Below are positions 27,078-37,199 of a stretch of 64,000 nt of DNA, in pieces; the first letter of the stretch is position 1; every line of letters starts with the position of its first letter. The notes under the pieces were generated by a model that was given only the letters and a program-made list of their open reading frames with translations, searched no databases and was not told the origin of the DNA. Source of the stretch: an uncultured Rhodospirillaceae bacterium (GTDB lineage Bacteria; Pseudomonadota; Alphaproteobacteria; Rhodospirillales; Magnetospirillaceae); assembly GCA_937887565.1 (NCBI GenBank), contig CALABS010000069.1, positions 62,001 to 126,000 on the forward strand, read 5' to 3'. The translations under genes and the position numbers were made by a program.

Positions 27078-27389
27078 GTTGGGAACCCCTTGGGAGACCG
27101 GACGGAATCTTGACGGATGACCGGCCGTGGCGCAACCGCCGGCTACATCTTTTTGCTCCTTCCGGCTTGGGCGGGCAATCTGAGCCTTCGCTAATGTAGC
27201 TGTTGCTTTTGGCCAGCCCGCTCGCATAGGCTTTGGGAGCCTGGCGCGGATGGACGCACAGCCGCCGCCCGCCGGCTGCTCAACCAAAGAGGCGGGGCGC
27301 CCAGCCCCCCCAGCAGATGAGTGGTCCGCTCGTCCCGGAAATCCATGCCGTGGACCCCGGGACGGGACACCAGAGAGGGAGGAATTGAA
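27078..27389. other. Divergent intergenic region, chemoreceptor/soxY
   Basis: 312 bases between divergent genes. No gene is supported. A 7-base inverted repeat GCTACAT (27142-27148) and ATGTAGC (27194-27200), 45 bases apart, could be an operator pair. A strong ribosome binding site (GAGGGAGGAATTGAAA) precedes soxY. No confident sigma-70 promoter was identified. Confidence 0.4.
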
Positions 27390-27854
27390 ATGTCCGAGCA
27401 TCGGACCGCGGCGGATGTCCGCCGCCGTGATTTTCTCGCCGCCGCCGGTGTGGGCGCGGTGGCGGTCGCCACCCTGCCCCGCATGGCCAAGGCCGAGCCC
27501 AAGGATGCCGACGCGCTGGTCGCCAAGCTGATCGGCAACGCCCAGCCCAAGGACGGCAAGGTCAGGATCCAGATGAAGGACATGGCCGAATCGGGGGCCG
27601 CCGAGCCGATCTCGGTGACGGTGGACAGCCCGATGACCGCCGCCGACCACGTCAAGACGCTGCATATCGTCTCCGAGGGCAACCCCAATCCGGGCGTTTC
27701 CTCGTGGCACTTCACCCCGCGCTCGGGCAAGGCCGAGGTCAGCTTCCGCATGCGCCTGGCCAAGACCCAGGTGGTCCGCGCCTACGCGGTGATGAGCGAC
27801 GGCTCGGTCCATGCGGCCCGGCACGAGATCAAGGTCACCATTTCGGGTTGCTGA
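27390..27854 (+). CDS. soxY: SoxY sulfur carrier subunit, C-terminal Cys variant
   Basis: 154 residues from the ATG with GGGAGGAATTG upstream. A Tat signal (VRRRDFLAAAGVGAVAVATL) sends the folded SoxYZ complex to the periplasm. The body matches SoxY (VSSWHFTPRSGKAEVSFRMRLAKTQVVRAY). SoxY carries sulfur intermediates on the Cys of a flexible C-terminal GGCGG arm. Here the protein ends ISGC, so the Cys is the last residue and the two glycines after it are absent. soxZ starts 17 bases later. No soxA, soxB or soxX is in the window; SoxYZ may feed another sulfur-oxidising pathway. Confidence 0.9.
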   Translation: MSEHRTAADVRRRDFLAAAGVGAVAVATLPRMAKAEPKDADALVAKLIGNAQPKDGKVRIQMKDMAESGAAEPISVTVDSPMTAADHVKTLHIVSEGNPNPGVSSWHFTPRSGKAEVSFRMRLAKTQVVRAYAVMSDGSVHAARHEIKVTISGC

Positions 27855-27871
27855 GGACGGAGGAAGACACC

Positions 27872-28195
27872 ATGCCTGCCCAGATCAAGTCCCGCATCCC
27901 GTCGAAGGCGGCAAAGGACGAAATCATCGAGATCAAGCTGCAGATCACCCACGACATGGAAAGCGGCAACCGCAAGGACGCCGCCGGCAACGTGCTGCCG
28001 CGCCGGATCATCAACAAGATGGTCTGCACCTGGAACAACGAGGTGGTGACCAGCGCCGACTGGCATCCGTCGATGTCGGCCAACCCGTTCATCGTCTTTT
28101 ATGCCCGCGCCACCGAATCGGGCAAGATCACCATCAAGTTCCACGACGACAACGGCGAGGTCCACGAGACCTCGGCCGACATCACCGTCGGGTGA
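27872..28195 (+). CDS. soxZ: SoxZ, partner of SoxY
   Basis: 107 residues, usual SoxZ length, with no signal peptide, as expected because SoxZ is co-exported bound to SoxY. Typical features are KDEIIEIKLQITHDMESG, RRIINKMVCTWNNEVV and FYARATESGKITIKFHDDNG. AGGAAG lies before the ATG. It forms a heterodimer with SoxY and supports the sulfur-carrying arm. A duplicated GC hairpin follows the stop and separates it from the convergent CBS gene. Confidence 0.95.
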   Translation: MPAQIKSRIPSKAAKDEIIEIKLQITHDMESGNRKDAAGNVLPRRIINKMVCTWNNEVVTSADWHPSMSANPFIVFYARATESGKITIKFHDDNGEVHETSADITVG

Positions 28196-28203
28196 TCGGG
28201 CCG

Positions 28204-28264
28204 GGGGGCCGGCCCCGGCCCCCCTTCCCTACCTCGACGGGGCGGGGGCCGGCCCCGGCCCCCC
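28204..28264. repeat. Tandem 40-base duplication containing hairpins
   Basis: The 21-base block GGGGG-CCGGCCCCGG-CCCCCC occurs at 28204-28224 and 28244-28264, exactly 40 bases apart. Each copy is self-complementary (GGGGGCCGG/CCGGCCCCC). Both are followed by CCCTACCTCGACG, which in the second copy encodes the end and stop of the CBS gene on the other strand. It lies between convergent soxZ and the CBS gene and probably works as a bidirectional transcription stop. Confidence 0.8.
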
Positions 28265-28273
28265 AAGCCGTCC

Positions 28274-28717
28274 CTACCTCGACGCCACCACGTAGTGGCG
28301 CAGGTTGTCCACTTCCAGCGCCGCCTCCTCCAGCCGGCTCTTGACCACGTCGCCGATGGTCACGATTCCGACCAGCTTGTTGAGGTCGTCCACCACCGGC
28401 AGGTGGCGGATGCGGCGGCCGGTCATGGTCTGGGCCAGGCTTTCCAGCTCGTCGTCCTCGTGGCAGGTAAACACCGACGCGGTCATCAGGTCGCGCACCC
28501 GCGACTTCAGGCAAAGTTCCTCCTGCTGCGCCGCGCCGCGCACGATGTCGCGCTCGGACAGGATGCCGGCGATGGCGCCGTCGTCCTCGACCGCGACAAG
28601 CGCACCGATCTTGTGCCGCGCCAGCAGCTTGGCCGCGTCGGAGATGCTGGCGTCGGGAGAAATGGTGACCACGCCGGGCCCCCGGGCCTTGGCCTTCAGG
28701 ATCATCTTGACGATCAT
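28274..28717 (-). CDS. Two-CBS-domain protein
   Basis: 147 residues made of a CBS pair: ISPDASISDAAKLLARHKIGALVAVEDDGAIAGILSERD and MTASVFTCHEDDELESLAQTM ... IRHLPVVDDLNKLVGIVTIGDVV. CBS pairs bind adenosyl ligands (AMP, ATP, SAM) and act as energy or redox sensors. GGGGAGG precedes the ATG at 28717; an internal ATG four codons later is possible. It has no fused effector, so it would regulate a partner in trans. It converges with soxZ. Confidence 0.9.
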   Translation of the reverse strand: MIVKMILKAKARGPGVVTISPDASISDAAKLLARHKIGALVAVEDDGAIAGILSERDIVRGAAQQEELCLKSRVRDLMTASVFTCHEDDELESLAQTMTGRRIRHLPVVDDLNKLVGIVTIGDVVKSRLEEAALEVDNLRHYVVASR

Positions 28718-28847
28718 GGCGTCTGACCTCCCCGTTATCGTCCCCGTTCTTGTTTGGTGGCGGGCGTGGCGGGCATCGCCGCGCCGCCGAATTTCATAAG
28801 GGGGCCGCCCGCCTCGCCTTCAAGGGACGCAAAGGGAGACCAGACCA

Positions 28848-30008
28848 ATGGGCTATGCCAGGGGCTGGCGAGGCCTTGATTCGGTCTCGCGGCGCCCCCT
28901 TATCCCCTGCATGAGACCGCCGCCGCTCGCCATAGGCAGGATTGTCGCCGAGGGACGACAGGTGGACATCGAGGACCGCCCGGTGCTCGACGAGCCGTTC
29001 TTCGTGCTACGCCATTTCCGCAAGCCGGGCCGCGCCGTCCAGCCGGCGGTGCTGGCGGTGGCGCCGCTGTCGGGACATTTCGGCTGGATCCTGCGCGACC
29101 TGGTGGTCGGCCTGCTGCCGCGCCACGACGTGGCGCTGCTGGAATGGAAGGACGCCCGCGGCATTCCCCGTGCCGCCGGCCGCTTCGATCTTGCCGCCAC
29201 CATCTCGGCGGTGCGCAAGTCCGTGCGGACCCTGGGTCCGGGGCTGACGGTGGTGGGGATCAGCCAGTCGGCGACGCCGGTGCTGGCCGCCGCCGCCCTG
29301 ATGGCCGAGGACGGCGATCCGGCGCGCCCCTGCGCGCTGGTGCTGATGGGCGGCTATCTCGATCCACGGGTGAAGCCGACCGCCGTCGAGCGCATGGCGC
29401 GGGGGCTTCCCCAGGGGTGGTTCCGGCACGTCGTCGCCCGCCGCGCGCCGGGATCGGGGCGGCCGGTCTATCCGGCGCGGATGCACTGGCACGCCCTGGG
29501 GCGCTATCTGGCGCGGCACCTGGCCACCGGCGGCGAGTTGGCCGCCAAGCTGTGGCGCGACGACGGCGAGGATCCGGCGCGCTTCCCGTTCCTCAGGCTG
29601 TACTCGACCCTGATGGACCTGCCGGCCGAGTTCGCCGAGGACAACCTGCGCCACGTCTTCCAACAGCCGGCCCTGGCGCAAGGCCGGCTGCGGTGGCGCG
29701 GCCGCGCCGTCAACCCGGCGGCCATCGAGGACATCGCCCTGATGACGGTGGAAGGCGGCAAGGACGACAGTTCCGGCTTCGGCCAGACGCTGGTCGCCCA
29801 CGCCCTGGCCTGGCGCATCCCCGACCCCCTGCGCGAGCACCACATCGAATCCGGCGCCGGTCATTTCGGCCTGTTCCACGGCGACAGCTGGCGCACCGGC
29901 GTGCTGCCCGAGGTCGAGGACTTCATCGCCCGAACCGCGACCGCCTGTCCGGTGCGGCTGCGGCGCTGGCGGCGGATGCGGGGACGGCGCGAGAACACCG
30001 CTCCTTGA
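28848..30008 (+). CDS. Intracellular polyhydroxyalkanoate depolymerase-like hydrolase
   Basis: 386 residues. The alpha/beta-hydrolase core matches intracellular PHB depolymerases: VVGISQSATPVLAAAALMAEDGDPARPCALVLMGGYLDPRVKPT aligns with the family's CQP-x-x-P-V-L region and the GG-x-x-D-x-R-x-x-PT motif. Where classic PhaZ has Cys, this has Ser139 in GISQS, giving a serine lipase-like box. Asp306 (EGGKDD) and His339 (GAGHFG) complete a plausible triad. The N-terminus is shorter and diverges from standard PhaZ. It would mobilise PHB granules, consistent with the phasin at 53950. GGGAGA precedes the start. It could be a paralogue with another ester substrate. Confidence 0.78.
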   Translation: MGYARGWRGLDSVSRRPLIPCMRPPPLAIGRIVAEGRQVDIEDRPVLDEPFFVLRHFRKPGRAVQPAVLAVAPLSGHFGWILRDLVVGLLPRHDVALLEWKDARGIPRAAGRFDLAATISAVRKSVRTLGPGLTVVGISQSATPVLAAAALMAEDGDPARPCALVLMGGYLDPRVKPTAVERMARGLPQGWFRHVVARRAPGSGRPVYPARMHWHALGRYLARHLATGGELAAKLWRDDGEDPARFPFLRLYSTLMDLPAEFAEDNLRHVFQQPALAQGRLRWRGRAVNPAAIEDIALMTVEGGKDDSSGFGQTLVAHALAWRIPDPLREHHIESGAGHFGLFHGDSWRTGVLPEVEDFIARTATACPVRLRRWRRMRGRRENTAP

Positions 30009-30029
30009 CCAAGAAGCCCGACGCGAAGT

Positions 30030-30626
30030 CTAGACCAGGATGTCCACCAGCTTGGTCGGGTCGGGGCGAAAGCCGGTCTCGGCAGCGGTCGCGGTCCACT
30101 TGCCCTTGACCAGGTCGGCGAGGCGCTGGGCGCCGGTGTCGAGCCCCTTGACGGCGGTGTCGAACGCCGCGAGCGCGTCGCCCGACAGTTTGCCGCGCAG
30201 GGCATTGGCGCCGATGGCGACCTCGCCATAGGTGGACAGGACGGCCTTGGCGGCACTCGCATAGGGCTCGACGCCCGGATCGACCGCGTCGGCATCGCCG
30301 CCGCCGGTTCGTTCGGCGTCCAACTGGGCGAAGACCCTGTCCACCACCTGCCGCGCCTCGTCGGCCACCTTGGCGATGGTGTCGGCGCGGCCGGTCCGCT
30401 GGGCCGCCTCGATGCGCAGCTTGGCGATCTTGGCCAGCTCGTCGGCGACCGCCAACTTGTCCTTGGTGGACCCGGCGGCATCGAGGTCGGCCATGGTGTA
30501 GACGGAGGTCCGGCCCAGGGCATCCTGGCGCCCGATGCCTTGGGACGAACTCCCGCCATACCGGCCCGAGAACCCGTCCGAGGTGGAGTTTCCCCACAGG
30601 TAGTTGTGAAGATTGCCGCCGATCAT
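30030..30626 (-). CDS. Hypothetical helical protein
   Basis: 198 residues from the ATG at 30626 with GGAGGG upstream. The first 40 residues are Gly/Ser-rich (STSDGFSGRYGGSSSQG), then Ala-rich helices. It ends in PDPTKLVDILV. There is no signal peptide or membrane segment. No family was recognised. It converges with the PhaZ-like gene (21 bases) and lies downstream of EttA on the same strand. Confidence 0.6.
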   Translation of the reverse strand: MIGGNLHNYLWGNSTSDGFSGRYGGSSSQGIGRQDALGRTSVYTMADLDAAGSTKDKLAVADELAKIAKLRIEAAQRTGRADTIAKVADEARQVVDRVFAQLDAERTGGGDADAVDPGVEPYASAAKAVLSTYGEVAIGANALRGKLSGDALAAFDTAVKGLDTGAQRLADLVKGKWTATAAETGFRPDPTKLVDILV

Positions 30627-30693
30627 GGCAATGGTCCCTCCGCAATCCTCGCCCCAGGGTAGCGGAGGGAAGTTAACATCCGATTAGCAGGCG

Positions 30694-32376
<1,683 letters not shown>

Positions 32377-32602
32377 GGGACCTCTCGCGGAATGGGGTGC
32401 TCGGGGAGTTGGGGCCTGCATAGACGCCCCCGTCATCCCCGTCAAGGACACAAAGCCGCCGCCGCCCGGGGGGGGGCGACGGCGGAGTGCTTCGTGGAGG
32501 GAGAGAATAGGGAAGGTTCTCCGCCTTGGCATGTCGGGGCGGAGGCCGGCGGGCGCAAGCCCCCGGCCGAGACCAAGTCGCGATCGGGCCGCCCCGCGCA
32601 GC

Positions 32603-33349
32603 CTACGTGAAGAGGTCGAGGATCGTGCCGGCCCCGGCATCGTGGCGGCCGACGCCCGCTCGCCCGGACGCCATGGCCTTCCGTCTGGCCAGCGCCTCGT
32701 CCAGGGCGGCGGCGGCCGTCCCGGCGGCAGGGGCGGCGGCGCGGGCGGCGCGGGCCTTCTCGAAGGCCTCGACGCCCGGATCCGGCCGTTCCGGGGTCAG
32801 CACGCCGGCGGCGGCCGCGAGCGCGTACGACTTGGTCTGCACCTCGGCGGTGGCCAGTGCCACCCGGCCGGCCGCCGCGCGCAGCGACGCCGTATCGGCG
32901 ATGGTCAGGCCGGCCAATCCCAGCGACTCGCCGTCGAGCGGCCGGGCGGCGATGGAAATGCGGTCGCCGGACGGGGTGACCACCGTCGCCGCCGTCCGCG
33001 ACAGCAGGTTGGCACCCCCGACCGCCCCCTCCCCCGCGAGCCGGTCGAGTTCACCGCGCAACTGGGCCAGACGGGAATCGAGCGCCGCGAGGTCGTCGGC
33101 GGAAAGCGCGCCCCGCGCATCGGCCGCCTTGGCGAGATCCTCCCGCAGCGCGTCGAGCCGGGCGAACGCCGTGGCGGCATCGGCCGACGCCTTGGCGACC
33201 ACCGCCCGGCCCTGCTCGGCGTCGAGGGCTTCCGTCTCCGGCGTGCGCGCGGCCGATTTCGGCTCGGCGCGACGGTTTTCCCCGGCGGCGCCGTGGGCGG
33301 CGAACGGATCAGGCGGCCTCCGGCCGGTGATGGCGGAAATCTGTGCCAT
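32603..33349 (-). CDS. Flagellin-like helical protein
   Basis: 248 residues. The middle (about 85-185) resembles the D1 part of flagellins: a coiled helix LRGELDRLAGEGAVGGANLLS (compare the flagellin pattern ending NGVNLL), a short beta stretch (DRISIAARPLDGESLGLAGL) and a helix ADTASLRAAAGRVALATAEVQ. It lacks the conserved flagellin N-terminus and ends ILDLFT. It is therefore not a normal filament protein; it may be a flagellin-derived or export-associated protein. EttA lies 226 bases downstream on the same strand. Confidence 0.55.
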   Translation of the reverse strand: MAQISAITGRRPPDPFAAHGAAGENRRAEPKSAARTPETEALDAEQGRAVVAKASADAATAFARLDALREDLAKAADARGALSADDLAALDSRLAQLRGELDRLAGEGAVGGANLLSRTAATVVTPSGDRISIAARPLDGESLGLAGLTIADTASLRAAAGRVALATAEVQTKSYALAAAAGVLTPERPDPGVEAFEKARAARAAAPAAGTAAAALDEALARRKAMASGRAGVGRHDAGAGTILDLFT

Positions 33350-33431
33350 GGCGCGTCCTCGACGAAGGAATGGTCATTCTACCCCAACGGGCGGCGAAAA
33401 TCATCCGCCGTCACCGGATGGGCATCCCCCC

Positions 33432-34883
33432 CTACACCGTGCTCAGCGCGTTCCGCATCACCCAGGTCAAGGCGTTGATGTCCTTGAAGGCCTGCTTGAG
33501 CCGGCGGCGTTCGTGGGGGCGGAAGCGCCCGGGGTCGATGCGGTTGGACAGGGCGGCGCCGGCCTTGACGCTGGCCAGTTGCTGGTCGACCAGCATACGC
33601 ACCATCAGTTCGTGGCTGTCGCGGAACCGCGCTGCCTCCTCGCGGTTCATGTGGCCGCCGTCGGCCAGGGCGGCCAGGCGCTCGCCGGTCCCGGTCAGCG
33701 CCACCCGGTGCTTGAGGGCCAGGGTGCGCACGGCGGCGGTCAGCGGCAGCAGGCCCGAGGTCTTGATGTCCAGCAGTCCTTCGTGGGTGACGAACTGGCC
33801 GAACATGCCCAAGGGGGCGCGGATCGTGGCCGCCGCCTGGGCCATGGCGTGCAGGAAGCGCGGCGCTCGGGCCGCCTGCTCGGTGAGGTGCTCGCGCACC
33901 CGGGCGGCCAGGGCGACGTCGCCATGGGCGGCGCGGAAGTCCACGAAGATGTGGACGTTGAGAAGCTCCTCGCCGGCCGCGTCCTTGATCCATCTGTCGA
34001 TATGGTCGGCCCAGCCGTCCACGGTATGCCGCCATTCGCGATTGCGGGCCATCACCCCGCCCTTGCAATAGGGGATGCCGACGGCGTCCAGGGTGTCGGC
34101 CAGGCGGCGGCCCGCCTCGGCATACCAGGGATCATCCGAGGCGGCGCCGGCATGGACGACGGCGTTGTCCTGGTCGGCGGCAAACAGGCTCTCGCGCCGG
34201 CCGCCCGAGCCCAGCAGCAGCACGCACCACGGCGCCGGAGCCGGGCCCCAGGCGGGGTCGGCGGCCATCTCCGCCTCGGCGAGGGTGGCGGCGCGGGCGG
34301 TGATGTCGCGCAGCACCGAGCTGGTCACCGCCGCCACACCCAGCCCGCCGACGCCCTCGGCTAGCAGGTCGGCGGCCAAGGCGGGCACCCGGCGGCGGGC
34401 GGCGTCCATCTCCTCCGCCGAGCGCGCCGAGGCCACCTCGTCGCCGATGACCAGGGCGGTGGAGACGCGCAACTGCAACAGCCCGCGCGCGGTGACCACG
34501 CCGACGGCGACGCCACGCTCGTCCACCGCCACCAGATGGCGCAGCCCGAGGCGGCCCATGCGGCCCATGGCGACATAGACGAAGGCGTCGTGGCGGACGG
34601 TGGCCACCGGGCTCGACATCACCATGCCCAGCGGCACGTCGGCGGCCTCGCCCCGCCGGGCTGCCACCGCCTTGAGCACGTCGCGCTCGGTGACGATGCC
34701 CACCGGGCGCCCCCCCTCATCGACCACCACCAGCGAGCTGATGGTCTTCTGGCTCATGGTCCGCGCCGCCTCGGCGATGGTGGTGCCGGGCCGGGTGGTG
34801 GCCAGCGGATGGCCCATCACCTCGCGGACGCGGTGTCGGTACGGGAAACTGTCGATACGCTCCAAACTCGCCGTGTCGGCCAT
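33432..34883 (-). CDS. CBS-pair/DUF294 putative nucleotidyltransferase
   Basis: 483 residues. An N-terminal CBS pair (about 15-135: MGHPLATTRPGTTIAEAARTM and MSSPVATVRHDAFVYVAMGRM) is followed by DUF294 with the GlnD-like motif GSGGRRESLFAADQDNAVV. That gives the G-S-x-G-R-x-E ... D-x-D signature of nucleotidyltransferases. A DUF294 C-terminal helical domain makes up the last 130 residues. Such proteins sit beside acetate/organic-acid symporters in many proteobacteria and are thought to modulate them or carbon uptake. It is followed in reverse order by the DnaQ-like gene 34 bases upstream. Confidence 0.88.
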   Translation of the reverse strand: MADTASLERIDSFPYRHRVREVMGHPLATTRPGTTIAEAARTMSQKTISSLVVVDEGGRPVGIVTERDVLKAVAARRGEAADVPLGMVMSSPVATVRHDAFVYVAMGRMGRLGLRHLVAVDERGVAVGVVTARGLLQLRVSTALVIGDEVASARSAEEMDAARRRVPALAADLLAEGVGGLGVAAVTSSVLRDITARAATLAEAEMAADPAWGPAPAPWCVLLLGSGGRRESLFAADQDNAVVHAGAASDDPWYAEAGRRLADTLDAVGIPYCKGGVMARNREWRHTVDGWADHIDRWIKDAAGEELLNVHIFVDFRAAHGDVALAARVREHLTEQAARAPRFLHAMAQAAATIRAPLGMFGQFVTHEGLLDIKTSGLLPLTAAVRTLALKHRVALTGTGERLAALADGGHMNREEAARFRDSHELMVRMLVDQQLASVKAGAALSNRIDPGRFRPHERRRLKQAFKDINALTWVMRNALSTV

Positions 34884-34917
34884 GAGGTCCTCCCCCTGTT
34901 GTTCGCGCCGCTCCCCC

Positions 34918-36276
34918 TCACCACCCCGCCGCCCGCTGGAGCGCCACCACGTGGCGGGCCTCCCGCGAGAAGGCCTCCGCCTGGCCCAGGGTCAGCACGC
35001 CCCGCTCCGCCAACGGCAGCAGCAGGCGGGCGAAAATCTCGGCGGTGACCAGCGAATCGCCCAGCGCGGTATGGCGCCCCGACACGTCAACCCCCAGCCG
35101 CCCGGCCAGTGCCTCGAGGTCGAGCTCGCCTTCCCCGGGGTCCAGCGCGGCGGCCAGCAGGATGGTGTCCAGCCGCGGCGGCTCGGGCCAGGCCAGGGCG
35201 CTGTCGGCGGCGGCGCGGCGCAAGAGGGCGATGTCGAAGCCGATATTGTGACCGACCACCACCGTGCCGTCGACCAGCGCCAGCAGCTCGGGCAGCACCT
35301 CGGCGATGGGCGGCTGGCCGGCGACCATGGCGGCGGTGATGCCGTGGACGGCGGTCGAGCGTTGAGGGATCGGCCGGCCGGGATCGACCAGGCGGTCGAT
35401 GACCGCCGAGCGGTAGACCCGGCCCCCGTGCATGCGCACCGCCCCCACCGACACGATGCGGTCGCGGGAGACGTCGAGGCCGGTGGTCTCGGTGTCCAGC
35501 ACGGTGACCGGAAGCTGGTCCAGCAGGGTGGCGGCCACCGGCGGCGGCGCCTTGGGCGGCACGTCGTGCAGGTCGAGCGCCACCTCCACCTCGCTGGCAT
35601 GTTCGCCGGCGCGGACGGCGAACGAGACCACCACCCCGCGATGCTCGCCGAAATCGGCCATGCGGGCCGGCAAGGCGGTACCGTCAACGGTGCGCAGGGT
35701 GACCTCCACCGCCTTGCGGCCGGCCGCCCGGGCCTGGGCGGCGGCGGCGGCGAAGCCGTCGCGGTCCAGCGCCGCGAACACCGAGGTGCCCACGGCGGCG
35801 CGCCCGCCGCCCAGGATGCCCTTGGCGGCGGCGTTGATCAGGCTGACCAGCCCGGTCTCGGTGACCACCACCACGCCGTTGCGCAAGGCGGCGATGACCG
35901 AGGCCAGGCGCTGGTCGGGCCGCGATCGTTCGAGCGCCCGGCGGGTCGCGATGTCGGCCACCAAGCCGGCCAGGCCGCCCACCGGGTCGTTGCCGTTGGC
36001 GGCGCGCACGGTCAGCCGTTCGGGCGGCATCTGGCCGGCCGCCACCGCCTCCAGCCCCGACCGCACCAGCCGGAGGTCGTCGAAATGGCGCCGCGCCGCC
36101 TCGTGGGCCAGCATCAGGCCGATCCAGGCCAGCGCCGCCAGCCCCCCGATCAGCCACAGCGGCGCGGCGGCGGCCAGCCCCGCCGCCGGCAGCAGCGCCA
36201 GGACGGCGAGGACAAGGACGATGGCGCCGGCGGCCAGGGCGAACCAAGTGACCGGCCTGACGCCGCCGCCATTCAT
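34918..36276 (-). CDS. Membrane-anchored PAS/DnaQ-like 3'-5' exonuclease
   Basis: 452 residues. Two transmembrane helices (about 9-29 and 38-58) are followed by a HAMP-like helix. A PAS-like segment covers about 125-235 (ALRNGVVVVTETGLVSLINAAAKGILGG). The C-terminal DEDDh exonuclease has ExoI VLDTETTGLD, ExoII HNIGFDIALL and ExoIII HTALGDSLVT, so all catalytic acids and the His are present. A proofreading-type nuclease tethered to the membrane with a sensor is unusual; its substrate is unknown. This arrangement beside CBS-DUF294 and the DUF4212 symporter recurs in related bacteria, to my knowledge. It overlaps the 36273 gene by four bases. Confidence 0.88.
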   Translation of the reverse strand: MNGGGVRPVTWFALAAGAIVLVLAVLALLPAAGLAAAAPLWLIGGLAALAWIGLMLAHEAARRHFDDLRLVRSGLEAVAAGQMPPERLTVRAANGNDPVGGLAGLVADIATRRALERSRPDQRLASVIAALRNGVVVVTETGLVSLINAAAKGILGGGRAAVGTSVFAALDRDGFAAAAAQARAAGRKAVEVTLRTVDGTALPARMADFGEHRGVVVSFAVRAGEHASEVEVALDLHDVPPKAPPPVAATLLDQLPVTVLDTETTGLDVSRDRIVSVGAVRMHGGRVYRSAVIDRLVDPGRPIPQRSTAVHGITAAMVAGQPPIAEVLPELLALVDGTVVVGHNIGFDIALLRRAAADSALAWPEPPRLDTILLAAALDPGEGELDLEALAGRLGVDVSGRHTALGDSLVTAEIFARLLLPLAERGVLTLGQAEAFSREARHVVALQRAAGW

Positions 36277-36896
36277 GATGCGTCTCCGCCCCTGGGCAGG
36301 GCGGCGACCACAGCCGCGGAGTCCAGCCGCCGCTCCAGCTCCTCGCGGAAGGTGATGTGGCCGAACCGCAGCAGGTTCTGCACCAGTTCGAAGTCCTCGC
36401 GCCGGAGCTTGGGATGGACGGGCAGCCCGTCATAGATACGCTGGGCAGTGTCGAAGCCCACATTGGCGGCCGGGATCGGCTCGGCCAGGCGCGAGCGGGC
36501 CAGCCGCGCCCGGAACTCCGCCCGTTCGGCGGCCCAGCCGTCGGCCTGGTCGGTGCCGGGACGCGGATGGGCGTCGAGATGGGCGTCGAAGATCCCGGCG
36601 ATCCACTCGGCCAGCGCCGCCTCGCGGCCCCGGGCGAAAGGCCGCAGATGACCCTCGGCGACCAGGCAGATGTCGGCCAGGACCAGCCCGAAGGCCCCCC
36701 AGCGGCTCGCCTCCAACGCCTCCAGGAAGACCTGTTCCTTGAACAGCAGGTCCACGTTGGCGCCGGCCTTGGTCCGGCAATAGCCCGTCGTCGCCTTCTG
36801 GGCGAGGCGGGACGTCTCGGTGCCGATGAATTCGGCTAGGTCGTCGGGCGTGCGCAACGCCTTCGGCCGAACCCAATCGGCCAGATTCCTGAGCAT
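36273..36896 (-). CDS. Conserved protein of the organic-acid symporter locus
   Basis: 207 residues from ATG 36896, chosen because GGGAGGAGCGAAGGAAA lies immediately before it. It is soluble and mostly helical, with Trp/Phe-rich segments (RWGAFGLVLADICLVAEGHLRPFARGRE) and a C-terminal helix IYDGLPVHPKLRREDFELVQN. No family name can be given with confidence. It overlaps the exonuclease gene (ATGA) and is first in the operon 36896 to 33432, divergent from the symporter genes. Functional linkage with the symporter is inferred from that arrangement. Confidence 0.75.
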   Translation of the reverse strand: MLRNLADWVRPKALRTPDDLAEFIGTETSRLAQKATTGYCRTKAGANVDLLFKEQVFLEALEASRWGAFGLVLADICLVAEGHLRPFARGREAALAEWIAGIFDAHLDAHPRPGTDQADGWAAERAEFRARLARSRLAEPIPAANVGFDTAQRIYDGLPVHPKLRREDFELVQNLLRFGHITFREELERRLDSAAVVAALPRGGDAS

Positions 36897-37199
36897 TTTC
36901 CTTCGCTCCTCCCGCAGGCGGGTTGTCCCCACCATATCTGTCGTTGGGGTGGCTACCCCGGAACCGGTGAATGGTTCCTATCTGCTTGTTATCATGCCGC
37001 TTCGATGCTATCAAAGGCGACAATGGCATAAAGCCATCATCATTCGGAAGAGGGAGCCTTGACTACCATAGTCTTTACCCATGGGTTGAGGCTTCGCCGC
37101 CGAACGGCGGCCCGACAACAATAAAAAATACAAGTCGCTACAACTACAAGGCCGAACCAATCGGCCGGGCGATAAATCGAGGAAAAGGAGACGAACAAG
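36897..37199 (+). promoter_or_regulatory. Divergent control region upstream of the symporter genes
   Basis: 303 bases without a gene. A possible sigma-70 promoter for the symporter genes is TTGTTA (36986-36991) and TATCAA (37009-37014), spaced 17. A GC stem (GCCGCCG/CGGCGGC, 37096-37111) lies in the presumed leader. The ribosome binding site AAAAGGAG is directly upstream of the ATG at 37200. The long leader (about 180 bases) leaves room for post-transcriptional control. Promoter call is weak. Confidence 0.35.

Noticed and set aside
25042..27135. 697-residue minus frame within the PilZ-tailed chemoreceptor
   Set aside because: Arg/Gly-rich alternate frame of a clear MCP gene.
27078..27824. 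N-terminal extension of the chemoreceptor to 27824
   Set aside because: It would cover the antisense of soxY; the start at 27077 begins directly with a transmembrane helix as MCPs do.
37096..37111. GC stem as a terminator or riboswitch
   Set aside because: The loop would be two to four bases and no T-run follows; nothing matches a known riboswitch, so it is mentioned only as a leader stem.
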